A stretch of DNA of 64,000 nucleotides, from the NCBI GenBank assembly GCA_014338405.1, contig JTDE01000929.1, forward strand, positions 78,059-142,058. Reading direction: 5' to 3'. This stretch comes from Paragonimus skrjabini miyazakii (Eukaryota > Platyhelminthes > Trematoda > Plagiorchiida > Troglotrematidae). This document shows positions 1 to 12,245 of this stretch, piece by piece. How positions within the stretch are numbered: the first letter of the stretch is position 1; each line of letters opens with the position of its first letter. The translations under genes and the position numbers were made by a program. The notes beneath the pieces were generated by a model. That model saw only the letters and a list, made by a program, of their open reading frames with translations. It was not told the origin of the DNA and searched no databases.

Positions 1-2
1 GT

Positions 3-1165
3 GACATTCTGAAAGAAGCCTTGTTATTATGTACTGAAAACGTTAGTTTCGTTTTTCCTTATCTGTTCTACCGCCAAATAGATAGAGTAGGCATAGGAAA
101 TACATTAGGGCCTATCTTAGCAGACCTTTTCATTCTAAGGATTTGGCAAGAATTAACCGCATGCAGTGAGTTTTTCATACTATAAACGCTACGTCAATGA
201 TACACTAGTAGTCAGTCGATCCAACCAGGCAATAGATGAACTAGTTCGGTGCTTGAACAGTTTTCATCCTAGATTAATGGCAATGCGTGAATTTGAAGCT
301 GACGTTTGTTTGCCGCTTCTAAACGCACACATAACTCTTCAGGAAGATGGCTCTATTAAAAGGAGCTGTGTACAAGAAGTCCACCTGATCCATTCAATAT
401 CTGAACTTCACTAATTTCATACCGGTTTACCACAAACGCGCACTAGTGAATACTGTATTCACAAGAGCAAGACGAATCCGCACACAGGACCGTCTTACGG
501 AAGAATTAAACTTGAGCATATCCGTACTACAATCTAATGGTTATTCAAAAAGGTTAATAGAAAAGCACAGTAGAATGAGACCGCCATCCGAACAGGTGGT
601 CGCCGTGAGAAAGAAGAAGGTTTATACAGAATTGCCTTTTAAAGATGAATACAGTTTGCATCGAACAAGGCAAAGGCTAGTGGATTCGATTAAACCAACG
701 TTTAACGCAGCTGAAATTCATGTGTTATCAGTCAATGGAGATAAGCATGTTGGTGTTACCTCCTATTCTGTTCAGCAATCTATATGTAACTGTAAAGAAA
801 TTTACATGGACAAAATTGAGAGGTGCTTGATCTCCGGAATAAAGAAACATTTGCCTAAATGGGTGCAGAACTGCATGTTATTGAAAAACGGCAATGTAGT
901 TGAAACACCCAAACAACGGGTGGCCGCAGTTGCAAGACACATCCTGATCACTGGTCACGTCATCGACCCGGTTTGTGCATTCGGAAGCTTATTACGTCAT
1001 CCCAATCCAAGATTCTTGCGGTATGCTGACGCTACCACAATCATTTGGCTGAAGTCGGCCCTGTGTGTTCAGAAACAATTGTTCCCGAACCTTACCCTTC
1101 CCTCAACTCAGTGTCCTTTTGTAATCTACCGACTGGCTACCTACCCCAACCACGTGATCATTTGA
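3..1165 (+). pseudogene. Penelope-like element, RT and GIY-YIG parts, broken
   Basis: This is the 3' part of a Penelope-like retroelement; the 5' part lies beyond the window edge. Bases 3-165 in frame 3 read LLCTENV, then QIDRVGIGNTLGPILADLF, the RT palm segment that is usually QVDGVAMGSPLGPVLADIF. Near 165-175 the reading moves to frame 1, giving YYKRYVNDTLVV, the YxDD motif with the first D changed to N. The GSIKRS segment follows. The reading then moves to frame 2 near 375, with a TGA at 386-388 where PLEs usually have Trp. From 446 one frame stays open to 1165: TRARRIRTQDRL, then a degraded GIY-YIG core CNCKEIYMDKIERCL with KKHLPKW, then TGHVIDPV and the terminal ALCVQKQLF block. At least two frame changes, the YVND site and the YMDK replacement of YIGR make it a dead copy. 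In the family, RT and GIY-YIG together carry out target-primed insertion. Confidence 0.85.
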
Positions 1166-4100
1166 CATAAAAAACTGATTCATATTAGTAAATGCGAACT
1201 GCTGGCATAAACCACTGTTCATGTTTTAACTGGTTTCATCACATTTTTAAGGGGACGGATTGTTATGTGGCTAAACATTCCCGTCCATTTAAACATAGCA
1301 GACATCCTGTTATGGTATTTCTGCTTTCTGTCCTTGAAGGCGAGCAGTTCGATGCTAAGGCCCTATTTCGACAATTATACTTAACCTTTGGTTCGACTCT
1401 GTCTGAGTCTCAACATGACCATCTGATTATGTGAACTGAACTTCCAGTGCTTGCGTTGGATGGTGGCTGCCTGAAAATTCTGTCTGGTTGCGAAAGCCAG
1501 TACCACAGCGTGAGTGGTACTTACGTAGCAAATGTCCGCCATGTTGATATCAGGAGCTGGGATCAAGGTTTCGCATGTAGTCTGATTTTTACTTGATAGT
1601 AATAGGTAGACTTTACCTGAGATTTGAAGGCACAGTATTTTCGCTTTCTGTTGTAGTTCAGAAACACATACGTTATCTGATTAGATAAGTTAGGAAACGA
1701 AACTACTCGAGCCAATTTCCCACACAAGCTCTACGGCAAATTAATGCCCGAACAACTTTTTTTCTTATTCGTCGAAGAAAGTTTATACGTCACATCTTAG
1801 TGTCCCTTTTTCTCGCCACTGTGGATGGCGAAACAGTTGCTTTGATATGGTGGTCGCTTGACGAAAGGCAGTTGCATTTATTCATTCAATCTGTGAGTAA
1901 CATTCAAGATGAGCTGCCAATGGAATAACTACAACGACCTTGTTTTTGGTCAAAATGTGTGGACATGGTTGAGTTAACTGTTGCCGGTATCAGTTTGGCT
2001 GACTATAAAAAGTCTGAACATTCGTATGTGTGTATGTTTGAGTGTTAAGTGTTTGTGGTGTATCTGTGGTGAATTGTGCTTTACAGTATTGTGACCGTTT
2101 AGTCACTCGTGCCCTCAAACTGCACCATCTATGATAAAGGGATTTGCAAGGCCTGTAAGATTCCAAAATCTTCCGTTTAAGACTCATGCTGACTCATCCT
2201 GTGGACCGGCTACGTCTTTTGGCCAAATAGTTCTAGAAGGAAACTTAACCGACAATCTAAGAACTGTGTCCAACCCGAATAGATGCTGTGACCTCATAAG
2301 AGGGCCAAAGTATGTTACAGAGCCTGTAATTTGATCAGTATTTCATCACGGAACTACAGATGAATGAACTTGTGTAAGTAACATTAGAAAAAAACAGGGA
2401 AATAACCAGTTCATTTAACATGACTAACACTGAAAAGCAAATCCCGTAGATACGAACACCAGCACGACTAAGGTGGTACCACCAAACTTGAGCAAAGTTG
2501 TATCGATCAGTAATTATATTCAGTTTGCATGAGACTAGGTCTGCTACGTTGACAGACTAGGAGGAACATGCCTAATCGGAAATGTTAATATTTCCAAGGC
2601 AGTTGGGTTATTTTGACAACTAGCCCAGTTCACCACATTCAATGGGTCACAGCAAGAAAATTTTTCTGCTGTGTCTACAGTAACCAGTAAGCCGGTCTTC
2701 TGAGTATGCTTTTACATCGGTTAGGTTCCACTCTTCAACATACTAGACGAGCTTCGAAACCTGTGTTCACGAAAAAATTCATTCATAGTGAGCATTATAG
2801 AGTCTTGCTGTATTGCGGAAGGGCGGGAAGGCGAACTGTCCACCCCTGATGAGACGACGTTTCACAATGATGGGAAAATTTGCAAAGATGTTGATGTAGA
2901 TCTTTATTTTAGCTTAAACTGAAAGATTTTAACTATTTGTGACGGGTTGTTATAGGATGTTCCGGACCAAGTCCAGCCGATGCAGCCTTGTACGTTGCTT
3001 TATGTAGGACAACATTTCTAGATTATGATTGGATTTTTCAAATGGAAGGCTTTATTATCCCTCAGCTAGTTTCCACTGAATATTTGATTAATACAGCAGT
3101 ATCTTCTATTCATGGAAAAATTTTCTATACAGTAGTGCATGTTGGATTATTTCAACACAACCAATATCAAACAAATCGCCATATTCTTACTAACAAGGTC
3201 AACGTGATAGGAAATCTAAGAATCACAGTTCCACTTGGTCATAGTGATCACGGGGTAATTGAACTCAGCAACCTACACGAAACTAGTCAACACGATTCTT
3301 AAAATGTGGGCCTAACTACCTACCACGAGGCGAATTTCACCCGAATGAAAACACAGCTAACGGAGGCTCACTGGCCCGACTCTAACATCACACTCAGTCT
3401 AGATCATCATCGGCAGGTAATCGGTGTGGAAATCTTCGGTGTCGTTATCAAGCGTGTTAACAAGCGTTAAAAAAGATGTTGCTGACCTGGTGGAAAACCG
3501 AGACGCCCAACAAGTGGAACCAAACATCTGATTGCATTGAAATGTCCAGCTACCATCAAAAAGGATCAGTTTCACTATGAATGTGGACTCACTGAAAAGT
3601 TGAAGGCGAATACTAGACTTTATACAGCAAGGATTACGTTTAGTAATCTGCATCTTCCAACCTCTGGTGCATTCACTAATACAGAGGCGATCAACAATCT
3701 GAGTTAACAGTATGTAGACGTACATAACTGCAATCTACGAGTGACTTTTGGACATACATAGAGCAACTCAAATGAACAACCCCAATCACTAATGCTAGGA
3801 ATCAGAATTAAATTGGAAAATCTACTATCTTTCAGATCACCCTGTCCAGAAATGATATCACTAACGTCTTGAAACGCTGCATGGAAAGCCTGGAAACAGT
3901 TGACCATCACAATTTATAGGAGTGGGTGAGGAGTAGACCCAGCAGAATATCGACCCCTGGAACTGGTTTCATTGATCTCCGAGGTAGTACTAGGGTTTCT
4001 GATTGATTCTGTCCGGAACAAATGTGAAGATCTGGAATTTATCATCATGGGGCAGAATGGCATACATATGGTATGCTCGTGTGTCGCGATTCTGCTGAAT

Positions 4101-7100
4101 ACTCGTGGCTCTTGTATGTGAGCTGCTGACGCAGGAGTGACCATTGATGTGATTCATCTTGAATGTTTCGAATCATCTGACGTGGTTGATTGCTTCGTCT
4201 TATTACGTAAACTTCAGGAATATGGTCTCAATAGGCATTACTCACATTAACTGAATTTTTTCTAACCGGGCGTATGTTCCATGTCAAGTTTGAAAGAACG
4301 ATCGTTTGAGTGATTTCCTGTCAACCGCGGCTTTCTCCAAGCATCCAATTCAGGGCATCTGCTACTTATTATTTTGTTCTTGAACTCCCCAATCTAGTCG
4401 ACGCATCGGTGTTGTTGATTTACACCAATGATATGTGAGCACCAAGAAGGTGTGATATACTTACAGAACAACCTGAACTACCGGCGTCCGTTGCTGAAAT
4501 GTATCGTCATTGAATTTTTTTGTTTACTCCCATTCACCTTTCCTTTACGCCTACAAGTCGTCCAAAATAATTCTCTACCGACCAACACGGAAAAAAAAGC
4601 ACACAAAAAGGGTATTTCGCTGTTAATCTATTAACCTATGAAATATGATAATCAAACAGTTAGACAATCTTAATATTTCAGATTCGCTGCTTCATTTAAC
4701 CAAACAAAAATCTATAATTTCCTTTCAGTCGGGCTTCACGTGAATGCGCGCATATCACGCCTGTCAACTCCTCTGGAATTCTAGGTGTTCATAAATTGCA
4801 AGATTAACATCACCCGCTACAAAGCTAACATCAGTGACTCTCTCTCTCTGCGATTTATATCAATGTTTTTCGTAATCACACAACCAAAACAACATACTTA
4901 TAGTCTTACCTCATTCACTTTCAAAATAACACTCCAATATGACCAAATTCTCCCTTGATGGAAATGAGCTTGCTTATTTCATCTACCGATTCCATATTTT
5001 GAACAAAACTTTTGTTTACGGGACTGTCTGCGAAGAGTAGTCAGAACTCACTTATTCAGTGGGTTTTGTTCAGGTGACAAGTAGAAAAAGTAGGTTTATT
5101 TTCAGTACTCTCTCTGGTGGACCAAAATTGATTAACTTTCAACCGGAATACATAAGGGCCCTGAACTTATTTACGATAGTTTAAAGTACGATCGTATGTT
5201 AATATCCATCGAAATTTATCATTGTTTCTGATAGGGATTTGTTAGCACTGGGTTTTATTCAGGGGGTCCAGTATACTTATATATGTTTGTTATCAGTTCA
5301 TTGATACTGGAATTTTGTCGGGAGCACTGTCTGTGGTCTGAACTATCATCATTGTGGACGAATGGCTTGTAGAATACGTGATCATTTGTAAAAGATCCGG
5401 ATTCTCTGCGCAGTAACAGTCCATGCAAACGCATGATATTTGTGAGTCAAGAATATGTCAAGAGCATTTTTGTACTATTCATTGCCTATTGTGGGTTGAT
5501 CCCTCGATTGGAATACAATAGGTAGACAGTACTGAATCCGTTAACTCATTCTATTGTGCTCAAAGGACTATCAGCGCCAAGGACAATTTTACTAAGAAAA
5601 GGTAGAATATGGAACCTACCTGTAACCGTGTGCTGTTCTGTTCACTTCGCTTAAGTGGATTATCACAGATTCTTACAAAACAGGAAACAAAATCTGCTTC
5701 TGACATTTTTTATCACTGTGGTGGTGTAAAGAAATCTACCGATACAAGAACTCTGCAACATGGATATAATATGGAAGCAGTATTTCAAGAGATACAGTTG
5801 TTTGATGACTTAAGTAAATGATGTATGAAGGCGGTCAAGAAAGTTACGGATTGTCTTTCAGGTTTATGCATATTGAGTAAAGCTTAAAACTACCAGCCGA
5901 CTCATCAGTTTGTACAAAGTTTGACGGAGCGTCAACAAAAAGGTAACTTGCAACTGACATGCAATTCGGTCTACATAGTAACCTGTTCATTTCACACCCT
6001 GATTTATGAGAGTGACCACTTAGGTATTTATCACTGCCTAGTGTTGATGGATTAACCGACGTGACTATGCAAGTAGACATGGGTATTCTCTCAGATGTGT
6101 GTAGTTTATAAAAAGGAGTCTGATGTATCCAGCCCTTCTGTAGTTACCCGTACCTTACGGCATTCTTGTTGATTTAATTCAACTCGCTTTCGATATGTCT
6201 AATCATTTTTACTATAACGATGGCATGTCCACGTTTTCTTTTTCTATACGACTGGTTCGTTGAGCGTAATAAATGAACCAAATGTCGTGTCACTGCTTCC
6301 AACAATCGTTGCATAATTTCTACAGCAGCTTGATGTGTGTTTGTCACTATAGGGTTCTTTAATCGGAGACAATTCGATGTCTTATGGAAAACAGTTAATT
6401 TACTCTCTTTGGTGAATACGTTAGGTTTCGTTTCCATTCACATTGTACGGCAAGTCATTATTCATACACAACCGGTTATGACCGTTCTGTGGCTTGCGAA
6501 ATTTTGACATTTTTCGTATAAACCTAAATTCTTATCCAACACGTCATGCATTCGGTTGTGCCGATCTGAATTCATATATATTGGAAATTGTACTAGACAT
6601 AGCATCAAATTTCTGTGACAGCCCATTTTCTGTAATTAACTAGGTTTTTTCAACCTCAGAACACACATTTTTTGAGACAGAATGCGGGCACATAGTATAC
6701 TACGGACCGTGAACAAGACGGAATGTTTGGTCATTTATATGACAGTCAAAAAACAGGTCGCAATACAACCAAAAGTTCACTTCGAAGGATTTTGCTTCGG
6801 AGGTCGCCAGTAGAAAATGTTTTATCTGTTCCCCCAGATTTCCATCGTGTAGTGCCTTGATTTACTTCTAACAAGAAAATGGAACATAGTTGGATCCATT
6901 CTTGTCTAACGACAACGTTCATATAAGCCGTACATACACAGTTAAGTATCTTTGTATGTTTGCTGGGCAGGTATGTTCCAGATGATCCTAACTGAGTTCA
7001 GGTCAGAACTGTAGTCTGATCAGTAGAGTAAACACAATTCACAAGCACAGGGGTCTCAGCATTTTGAAATTAGATTCAGTCTGAAGACATCGGCTTGTAA

Positions 7101-8334
7101 AAAATAACATCCGTTATAATCGGTGACGTAATGTGCGAAACTGAAATTCTTCACAATATGTGTTGTAAGAGTGTGGATTTCGGTTGCCTTCAAATACATC
7201 TGGTTCACTGAAGCCAATGGCTGTGTGTGCATCTCGAACCATCAGTGGTAGTGTAGTAGAGACCAGTGGTCGCACTATACTAATCACACCATTACTGTTC
7301 AGTAATGGGGCAAGAACAGGAATTTTGACATTGAAGCAGCCGGGGGGGAAGTACAAGAAGAAACATTGGAGTGCAGCATGACATGAAATGGTTCTCGATA
7401 TATGCAGGCACCGAACGATGGCATCTGTGGTAACTGTGACGTTCTCAAATCGGTACCGTACGCACATGAGTGTTTTTGTTTGTTGTCATGTTGAAACGCA
7501 TAACCCTTGTGTTGTTGTCCTGGATACATGACACTTTCGCCATCAGTGTTCTTTACTCACAACAGTAGTTCATGTTTACTTTGTTTGCCAGTGCACATCA
7601 CCACTTTCTGAAGAATATGCTTGCATTGGAGTTAATTTCTATGAAATCAGTAGACAAACACGCTCCCACTGAGATGCTCAGGTGGAATGACTCTTCGGTC
7701 AGTTCATGCTGCGATAGCTTTGTCCGTATTTAAAATGACTTAGTTTCCACGTTGACTGACACCAAGTGAACTTGAATTCCAAAGATTTTGCTGACACGTT
7801 CATGGAAGGCTTTTACTGTTGCTAAGGGATACACAAACGTTTTAGTCCCTGTTGAAAACTTGCTATCTTCCAAAATGAAATCAAAAGCACAATTTGTGGC
7901 ACAAAGCAAATCTCAGTTTTGTTGAGTCTCAAATGTTTACTCTGCGGACATGATGCATCAGCAAACTAAAGAATTGCAGTTGCAGACGAAGTCTCGATTT
8001 TCTTATTGGTTGGCCCGGCGCCGTTTGTAGCTCATTTGTTTTAACGCGTGATGCACTTAAAGAGCACGTTTTACCCCGATGTTCATTATGACAAAACCCG
8101 AATGAAACGCCCACATGCTATCTGGATTAGTCAATGGGCTGACATGCTAGTTTGCTCACATTGTTGACACGGATAGTCCGTAGCATTCTGTAAATGACGC
8201 GCTGACTGCCGATCGATGCGTTCGTCCAATTCAATCCCTCTACAGTCCTCAGCTCATGGACACTGCATCTGTTTCGATCTGACTTAGCTATTGGTCGTTC
8301 CTGATGAGTAGTCGGGGATTTGGTTTTATTTCAA
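1166..8334. other. no recognisable gene
   Basis: Only short frames, mostly under 110 codons and often open on both strands at once, as at 7114-7467. None resembles a family I know. A frame at 7169-7381 (plus) ending in KYKKKHWSAA has a G-run at 7341-7347 and no clear splice sites. I see no RNA gene or clear repeat. It is probably intergenic or intronic DNA with decayed repeats. Confidence 0.5.
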
Positions 8335-8600
8335 TTTGAACATCACCCACAATTGATCGCGGCTGTCGCAATCCCATAGACTATCCTGTCGGCCCGTTTC
8401 GAAAAGAAGCACTAGACTCAAGTTTCGCTCTCATTAGAGCTCGTCAGTAGTGCATATCATCGCCACTGCCGAGACTTGAACCACGGAAATGCTGTTCATG
8501 AGACAACCGTGTTTACCACTACGCCATTGACCTCACGTTAGGCATGACCGAATTATCATATGTGAACGCTCAACCGCTTTCGCTTGTTCCATTTTCACGT
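8335..8600 (-). mobile_element. tRNA-derived SINE with hammerhead ribozyme (copy A)
   Basis: On the minus strand a tRNA-like head carries an A box TGGCGTAGTGG (8516-8526) and a B box GGTTCAAGTCTC (8471-8482), 33 bases apart as in pol III genes. The hammerhead ribozyme at 8409-8453 follows. The tail contains TTTTCGAAACGGGCCGACAG, the sequence GCGATCAATTGTGGGTGATG and a 3' end near 8335. The 5' side extends beyond the tRNA head to about 8600, because copies at 42200 and 39540 share a block there (GGTTGAG, TTCACAT, GATAATTC). This is the best preserved copy in the window. It encodes no protein, so it would need a retroelement enzyme in trans. Exact ends and target-site duplications were not resolved. 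Confidence 0.75.
8409..8453 (-). ncRNA. type I hammerhead ribozyme, all core bases present
   Basis: Read 5' to 3' on the minus strand: stem I strand GCACTA (8453-8448); core CTGACGA (8447-8441); stem II GCTCT/AGAGC closed by loop AATG (8440-8427); core GAA (8426-8424); a short stem III ACT/AGT with loop TG (8423-8416); C17 at 8415; and returning stem I strand TAGTGC (8414-8409), which pairs fully with GCACTA. The cleavage triplet is GTC, so self-cleavage is predicted between 8415 and 8414. The conserved CUGANGA, GAAA and UH elements and the G10.1-C11.1 pair are all present. Very short stem III helices are known for hammerheads in PLEs and in schistosome Smalpha repeats. Activity is inferred from the sequence; loop-loop contacts between stems I and II were not assessed. 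Confidence 0.88.
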
Positions 8601-11600
8601 CAGTCACCCGCGGGGGTGGATATCTCACAACGCTTTGAGCAGTACAACTTGACCCCTGACATTGTTAGGCGATTTCCCGTGAACCCAAGTTCATTTACTG
8701 AGCGGTCAAAATATGACCTTTCACAAATTCACTCATAGTTCTTATGTCGGGAGTACGAATAATCGCACTTAGCAGACTGCTCTGAAACTAACTATCACCC
8801 GGTAGTACTGGCCTGTCAGAGCGCACTCAACACACCACGGTACTTGATTTCTCTGATGAAGTCTACATGCAGCAGGTTACTGCCTTTTTCTTAAGTCAGA
8901 GTGACATAGATATCATGTTCGGACGGTAAACACAGTGTGGCCCAACTGGTGGACTTATCATTGGCTGGCGGTTGACCCTCATTTTGATTACGAGCATGAA
9001 TACAATTAGTTGACTCTTGGGGGCTGGCAAGTGGAAGCTGAAGATGCGAGGTTACCAAAAACTTCAAGCATGTTTATTCATGTTCAAAGTGTTGCCTCTG
9101 GTTTAAATCTACCCCCTTATTCTACTCACACTACATTTTGTCTCACTATTTATAATCATTTTGAAGTACAGTTAACCATTCGAAGTCTGAATAGATGACG
9201 TAAACAACACGGTAGCCACGGGTGACTTTTGAAGGATGATTCCTCTAGCCAAATACAGTTTTAGAGGTAAATCAACGATTGATTGAAAAGTCTCCTTTTT
9301 ACCTATGCAATTTCTCACTGGCTCCATATTCAGATAGTTTCTGGCAAGGGATAGATTGATCGAATCAACTAAAATCTTTAGAAAACGAGAAGTGAATGAT
9401 ATCAATGCTGCCGATTTTCCGTCAACATCCATGATCCTAAAATCATGTGCATGTACCAGGTTTATGGCATACAAGTGTGCAGGGGAGTCAAATGGAAGAG
9501 AATCATCAACTGGGTCTAAAGTGTCCGAGGGTCCATTCAAAGTAAAATCACCGTTCAGCAGTTTGTGAGTGCGTCAGTACATCCCTCTTTGGGAATGGGA
9601 TTCAGTGTTTCTCACTACCTAATCTATCGGACGTCATGAACATTCTGTTAGTGTTTCCGCTAGGTTGACAGCATTGTTTTTTAAGATAGACAAGTGTTCA
9701 ACATCAGTACCAAATGAGTTATCTGTCATCAGTTGTCTAACTTGTTACGGTCCTGATTTGTACTTTTGGGCACATAGACAATATCCATTTCTTCTGCAGC
9801 CTCGTAGCTATCTCTCGAAGAATTTCAAAATTGTAAAACATTGTTCTTACACCTGATGTGTACAGTAGCATTGAGTTAACAAAACTGTGAGTCTCAGCTT
9901 TCAGTTGTTGCACCCATGCGTCTTTCGAGTGCTCGTGATTTTATTGAGTGTTCACTTTGTTCTCGTTATTGAACCAGTTTTGTGCTGAGAGTTTCGAGGC
10001 ATTCAGACCTTTAAAATCGTTGTGTGTCTCGATTTGGGACTGAAACGAGGACAACTGACTAGAACACACTTGTTAACGACATTGATGTTCCCCTCAGCGA
10101 TGATTTGTCAACTATCGTGCAGACAAGGTTCGATGCTGGAATTAGGTAATCACCTGTGTACTTGGTTTATCGAAGTTTGCCTTAGGATGAGCCAATCAGA
10201 TCAAAGTATCAATGAGCATGTTGAGTAGCTTCACGCATGACTGAAAACGATGGTCACGTGACCACTAAGTTTAATCAGAACTGTAGATTCTTTATTGGCT
10301 ATCACGCCAGTCTTATATAATGAAAGTCTCATCAACAAACAGGGTTGACATTACTTCACTTGTATTCTGGAGGAAATCGCTCAGATGTCCTAAGTGGCCG
10401 GTAAACCTGCACCATCATGCAGTCACATATTACCAGTCAGACAAAGAATATCAACACTTCAGGCGACCATAGCAGAAGACTAACAAGAAGTCTCGAGTGT
10501 CATTTGTAAATATTTTTGGCGACTGACTCCAAAAGAATATCTAGATCTAACGGTGATGAGCAAGTTGACACCTTGGGAATCAACACAACTGAAATGGAGG
10601 CAGTCAAAAACACGCGTCATTCATACTGGCTATCGTTGATATGCTAGACGTTTAGAACATTGACGAATAGAACGAATTCGATCATAACGGTATGGATAAG
10701 ATACGCCATGAGGAACAGCTGGCAGAATTGAAAGACCGGACGAATCTGACGGTTTCAGCACGACACACATGAAAAAACTGCAACGTATCGTAAAGCAACG
10801 GGGGAACAAGCTGCACCGTTTATTTATTGTGACATTTTCAACAAAACGGTGGAGTGCCGGACGTAGCTTGCTATGATTTATGGTGATCTTTCAAAATTCA
10901 AAACCAACTGTATGAAATCATTAGGTAAACGTCCCCCAACACGTGATCGCTTTGGTTTCAGTTCATTGCCGTGTGCACTCGTAGTCTCCTATCTAAATCA
11001 GGAACTTAATCAGATCAGCGGAATCTTTGGTGATTAATTATGGGGTGCCAGGTTCGCCTGACGTGATGAGCTGTGGTACAATTCCATAACAAATTCACAT
11101 TTTCAAGCTGAAATCACAAAATTTACACGTTGGATGATAAAGAACGCATTCGAGGAAAGAAACACTGACACTCAGCTGTTTATCAGTTGTACCAGTGAAA
11201 CCATATATAGTAACCAACATACTAGAGATCACTGACAGATACAAAACAGACTCATTAAGGATGGACTGCGCACAAAATCACATTTTTCGCTTAAAAGACT
11301 GACGTTTATCACAAAATTTTAAACTTGAGGAGAACTGACGCTTGGTTATGTGGTGGTTTGTGTCACCAGTGGTTTACCGCGATGAAGACCTTATGAGAAA
11401 AACCGGCTGTCTTTGTGTAAGCTGGAAGGAACATTTCATTGAGCAAGTTCTGACATAACTGATCAAAGATTGTAGATTATCCAAAAGTAAATGATAGACC
11501 TAAAAGAATTAACGGATCTGGTTGGTGTCGGAAAATTCCCATAAGATCAAAAGTAACGATGTGACGAACAATTGTTTTCGATAATTCTTTCTCAAGCCAA

Positions 11601-11741
11601 TACAATTACATAGGTTTCATCAAGACGTCATAAGACAAGGCGTAGAGAACAAGAAGTGACTGTTCACGAGTGACAATGAAGGCTAATATTAGACTACGCA
11701 CACACTAATTGGTTAGGCCCAGGCTGGACGTTAACTGGATG
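8601..11741. other. no recognisable gene
   Basis: No family member recognised. The longest frame, 9172-9540 minus (122 codons), has a 70-codon frame open opposite it and no homology I can name. It could be an old repeat or chance. No RNA gene, clear repeat or splice-bounded exon was seen. Confidence 0.45.
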
Positions 11742-12245
11742 TTACGTCACACGGTCAGGGTCGAATGTTTGTGTGTGGTTAGATTGGATGTGATTGATCT
11801 GTGGCCAAGGAAGTTGCAAGGACTGAACAAACTTCTTTTGAGAGCACAAGTTAGGGTTGCGTAATCTAATAGCGATCGATTCAGCGGTCGCTAGAATGCG
11901 CTGACGGACTGTTTTTGGTTGAGCGTTCGCAACTCTGTAGACAACCTGGAATGCTTTGCTGCTGTCTGTATGATGGTTGGTGTCAGCTAGATGGGCAACA
12001 ATGGCGCTGGTAATTGATTTACGACAACCGGTTCCAATCCAAGCTGGATGATGTTCCTTGATCCCTTTTGACAAGCGCCTAGTCGTACGACCAACATATT
12101 CTGCAGTTTAACAGCAGCATGAAAATGAATACACGGTCATTGACTGATCGTGAACTGGTAGCTTGTCTTTCAGGCTCAATCTTAACATCGGCATTGTTGT
12201 GAACCAACTTCTTAAGGTTTCCGGTGGTTGAGTCAACTGATAACA
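11742..12245 (-). pseudogene. Penelope-like element 3' end, GIY-YIG domain with one stop
   Basis: On the minus strand from about 12245, one reading frame gives a linker (LRLSLKDKLPVHDQSMTVYS), the cysteine cluster FSCCC, then the GIY-YIG core TAEYVGRTTRRLSKGIKEHH followed by PAWI. The C-terminal block RILATAESIAIRLRNPNLCS and QKKFVQSLQLPWP ends at a stop near 11742. The only break seen is an in-frame TAA at 12108-12110, two residues before TAEYVG. The family uses GIY-YIG to nick target DNA for reverse transcription. The RT core is absent upstream, so the copy is 5'-truncated, which is usual for PLE insertions. YVGRT is far closer to consensus than in the copy at 1-1165, and the C-terminal block differs, so this is a separate and probably younger PLE lineage. 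Confidence 0.85.

Noticed and set aside
9172..9540. 122-codon minus-strand frame
   Set aside because: A 70-codon frame is open on the opposite strand, no family or splice context was recognised, and the length is within chance for a 64-kb window.
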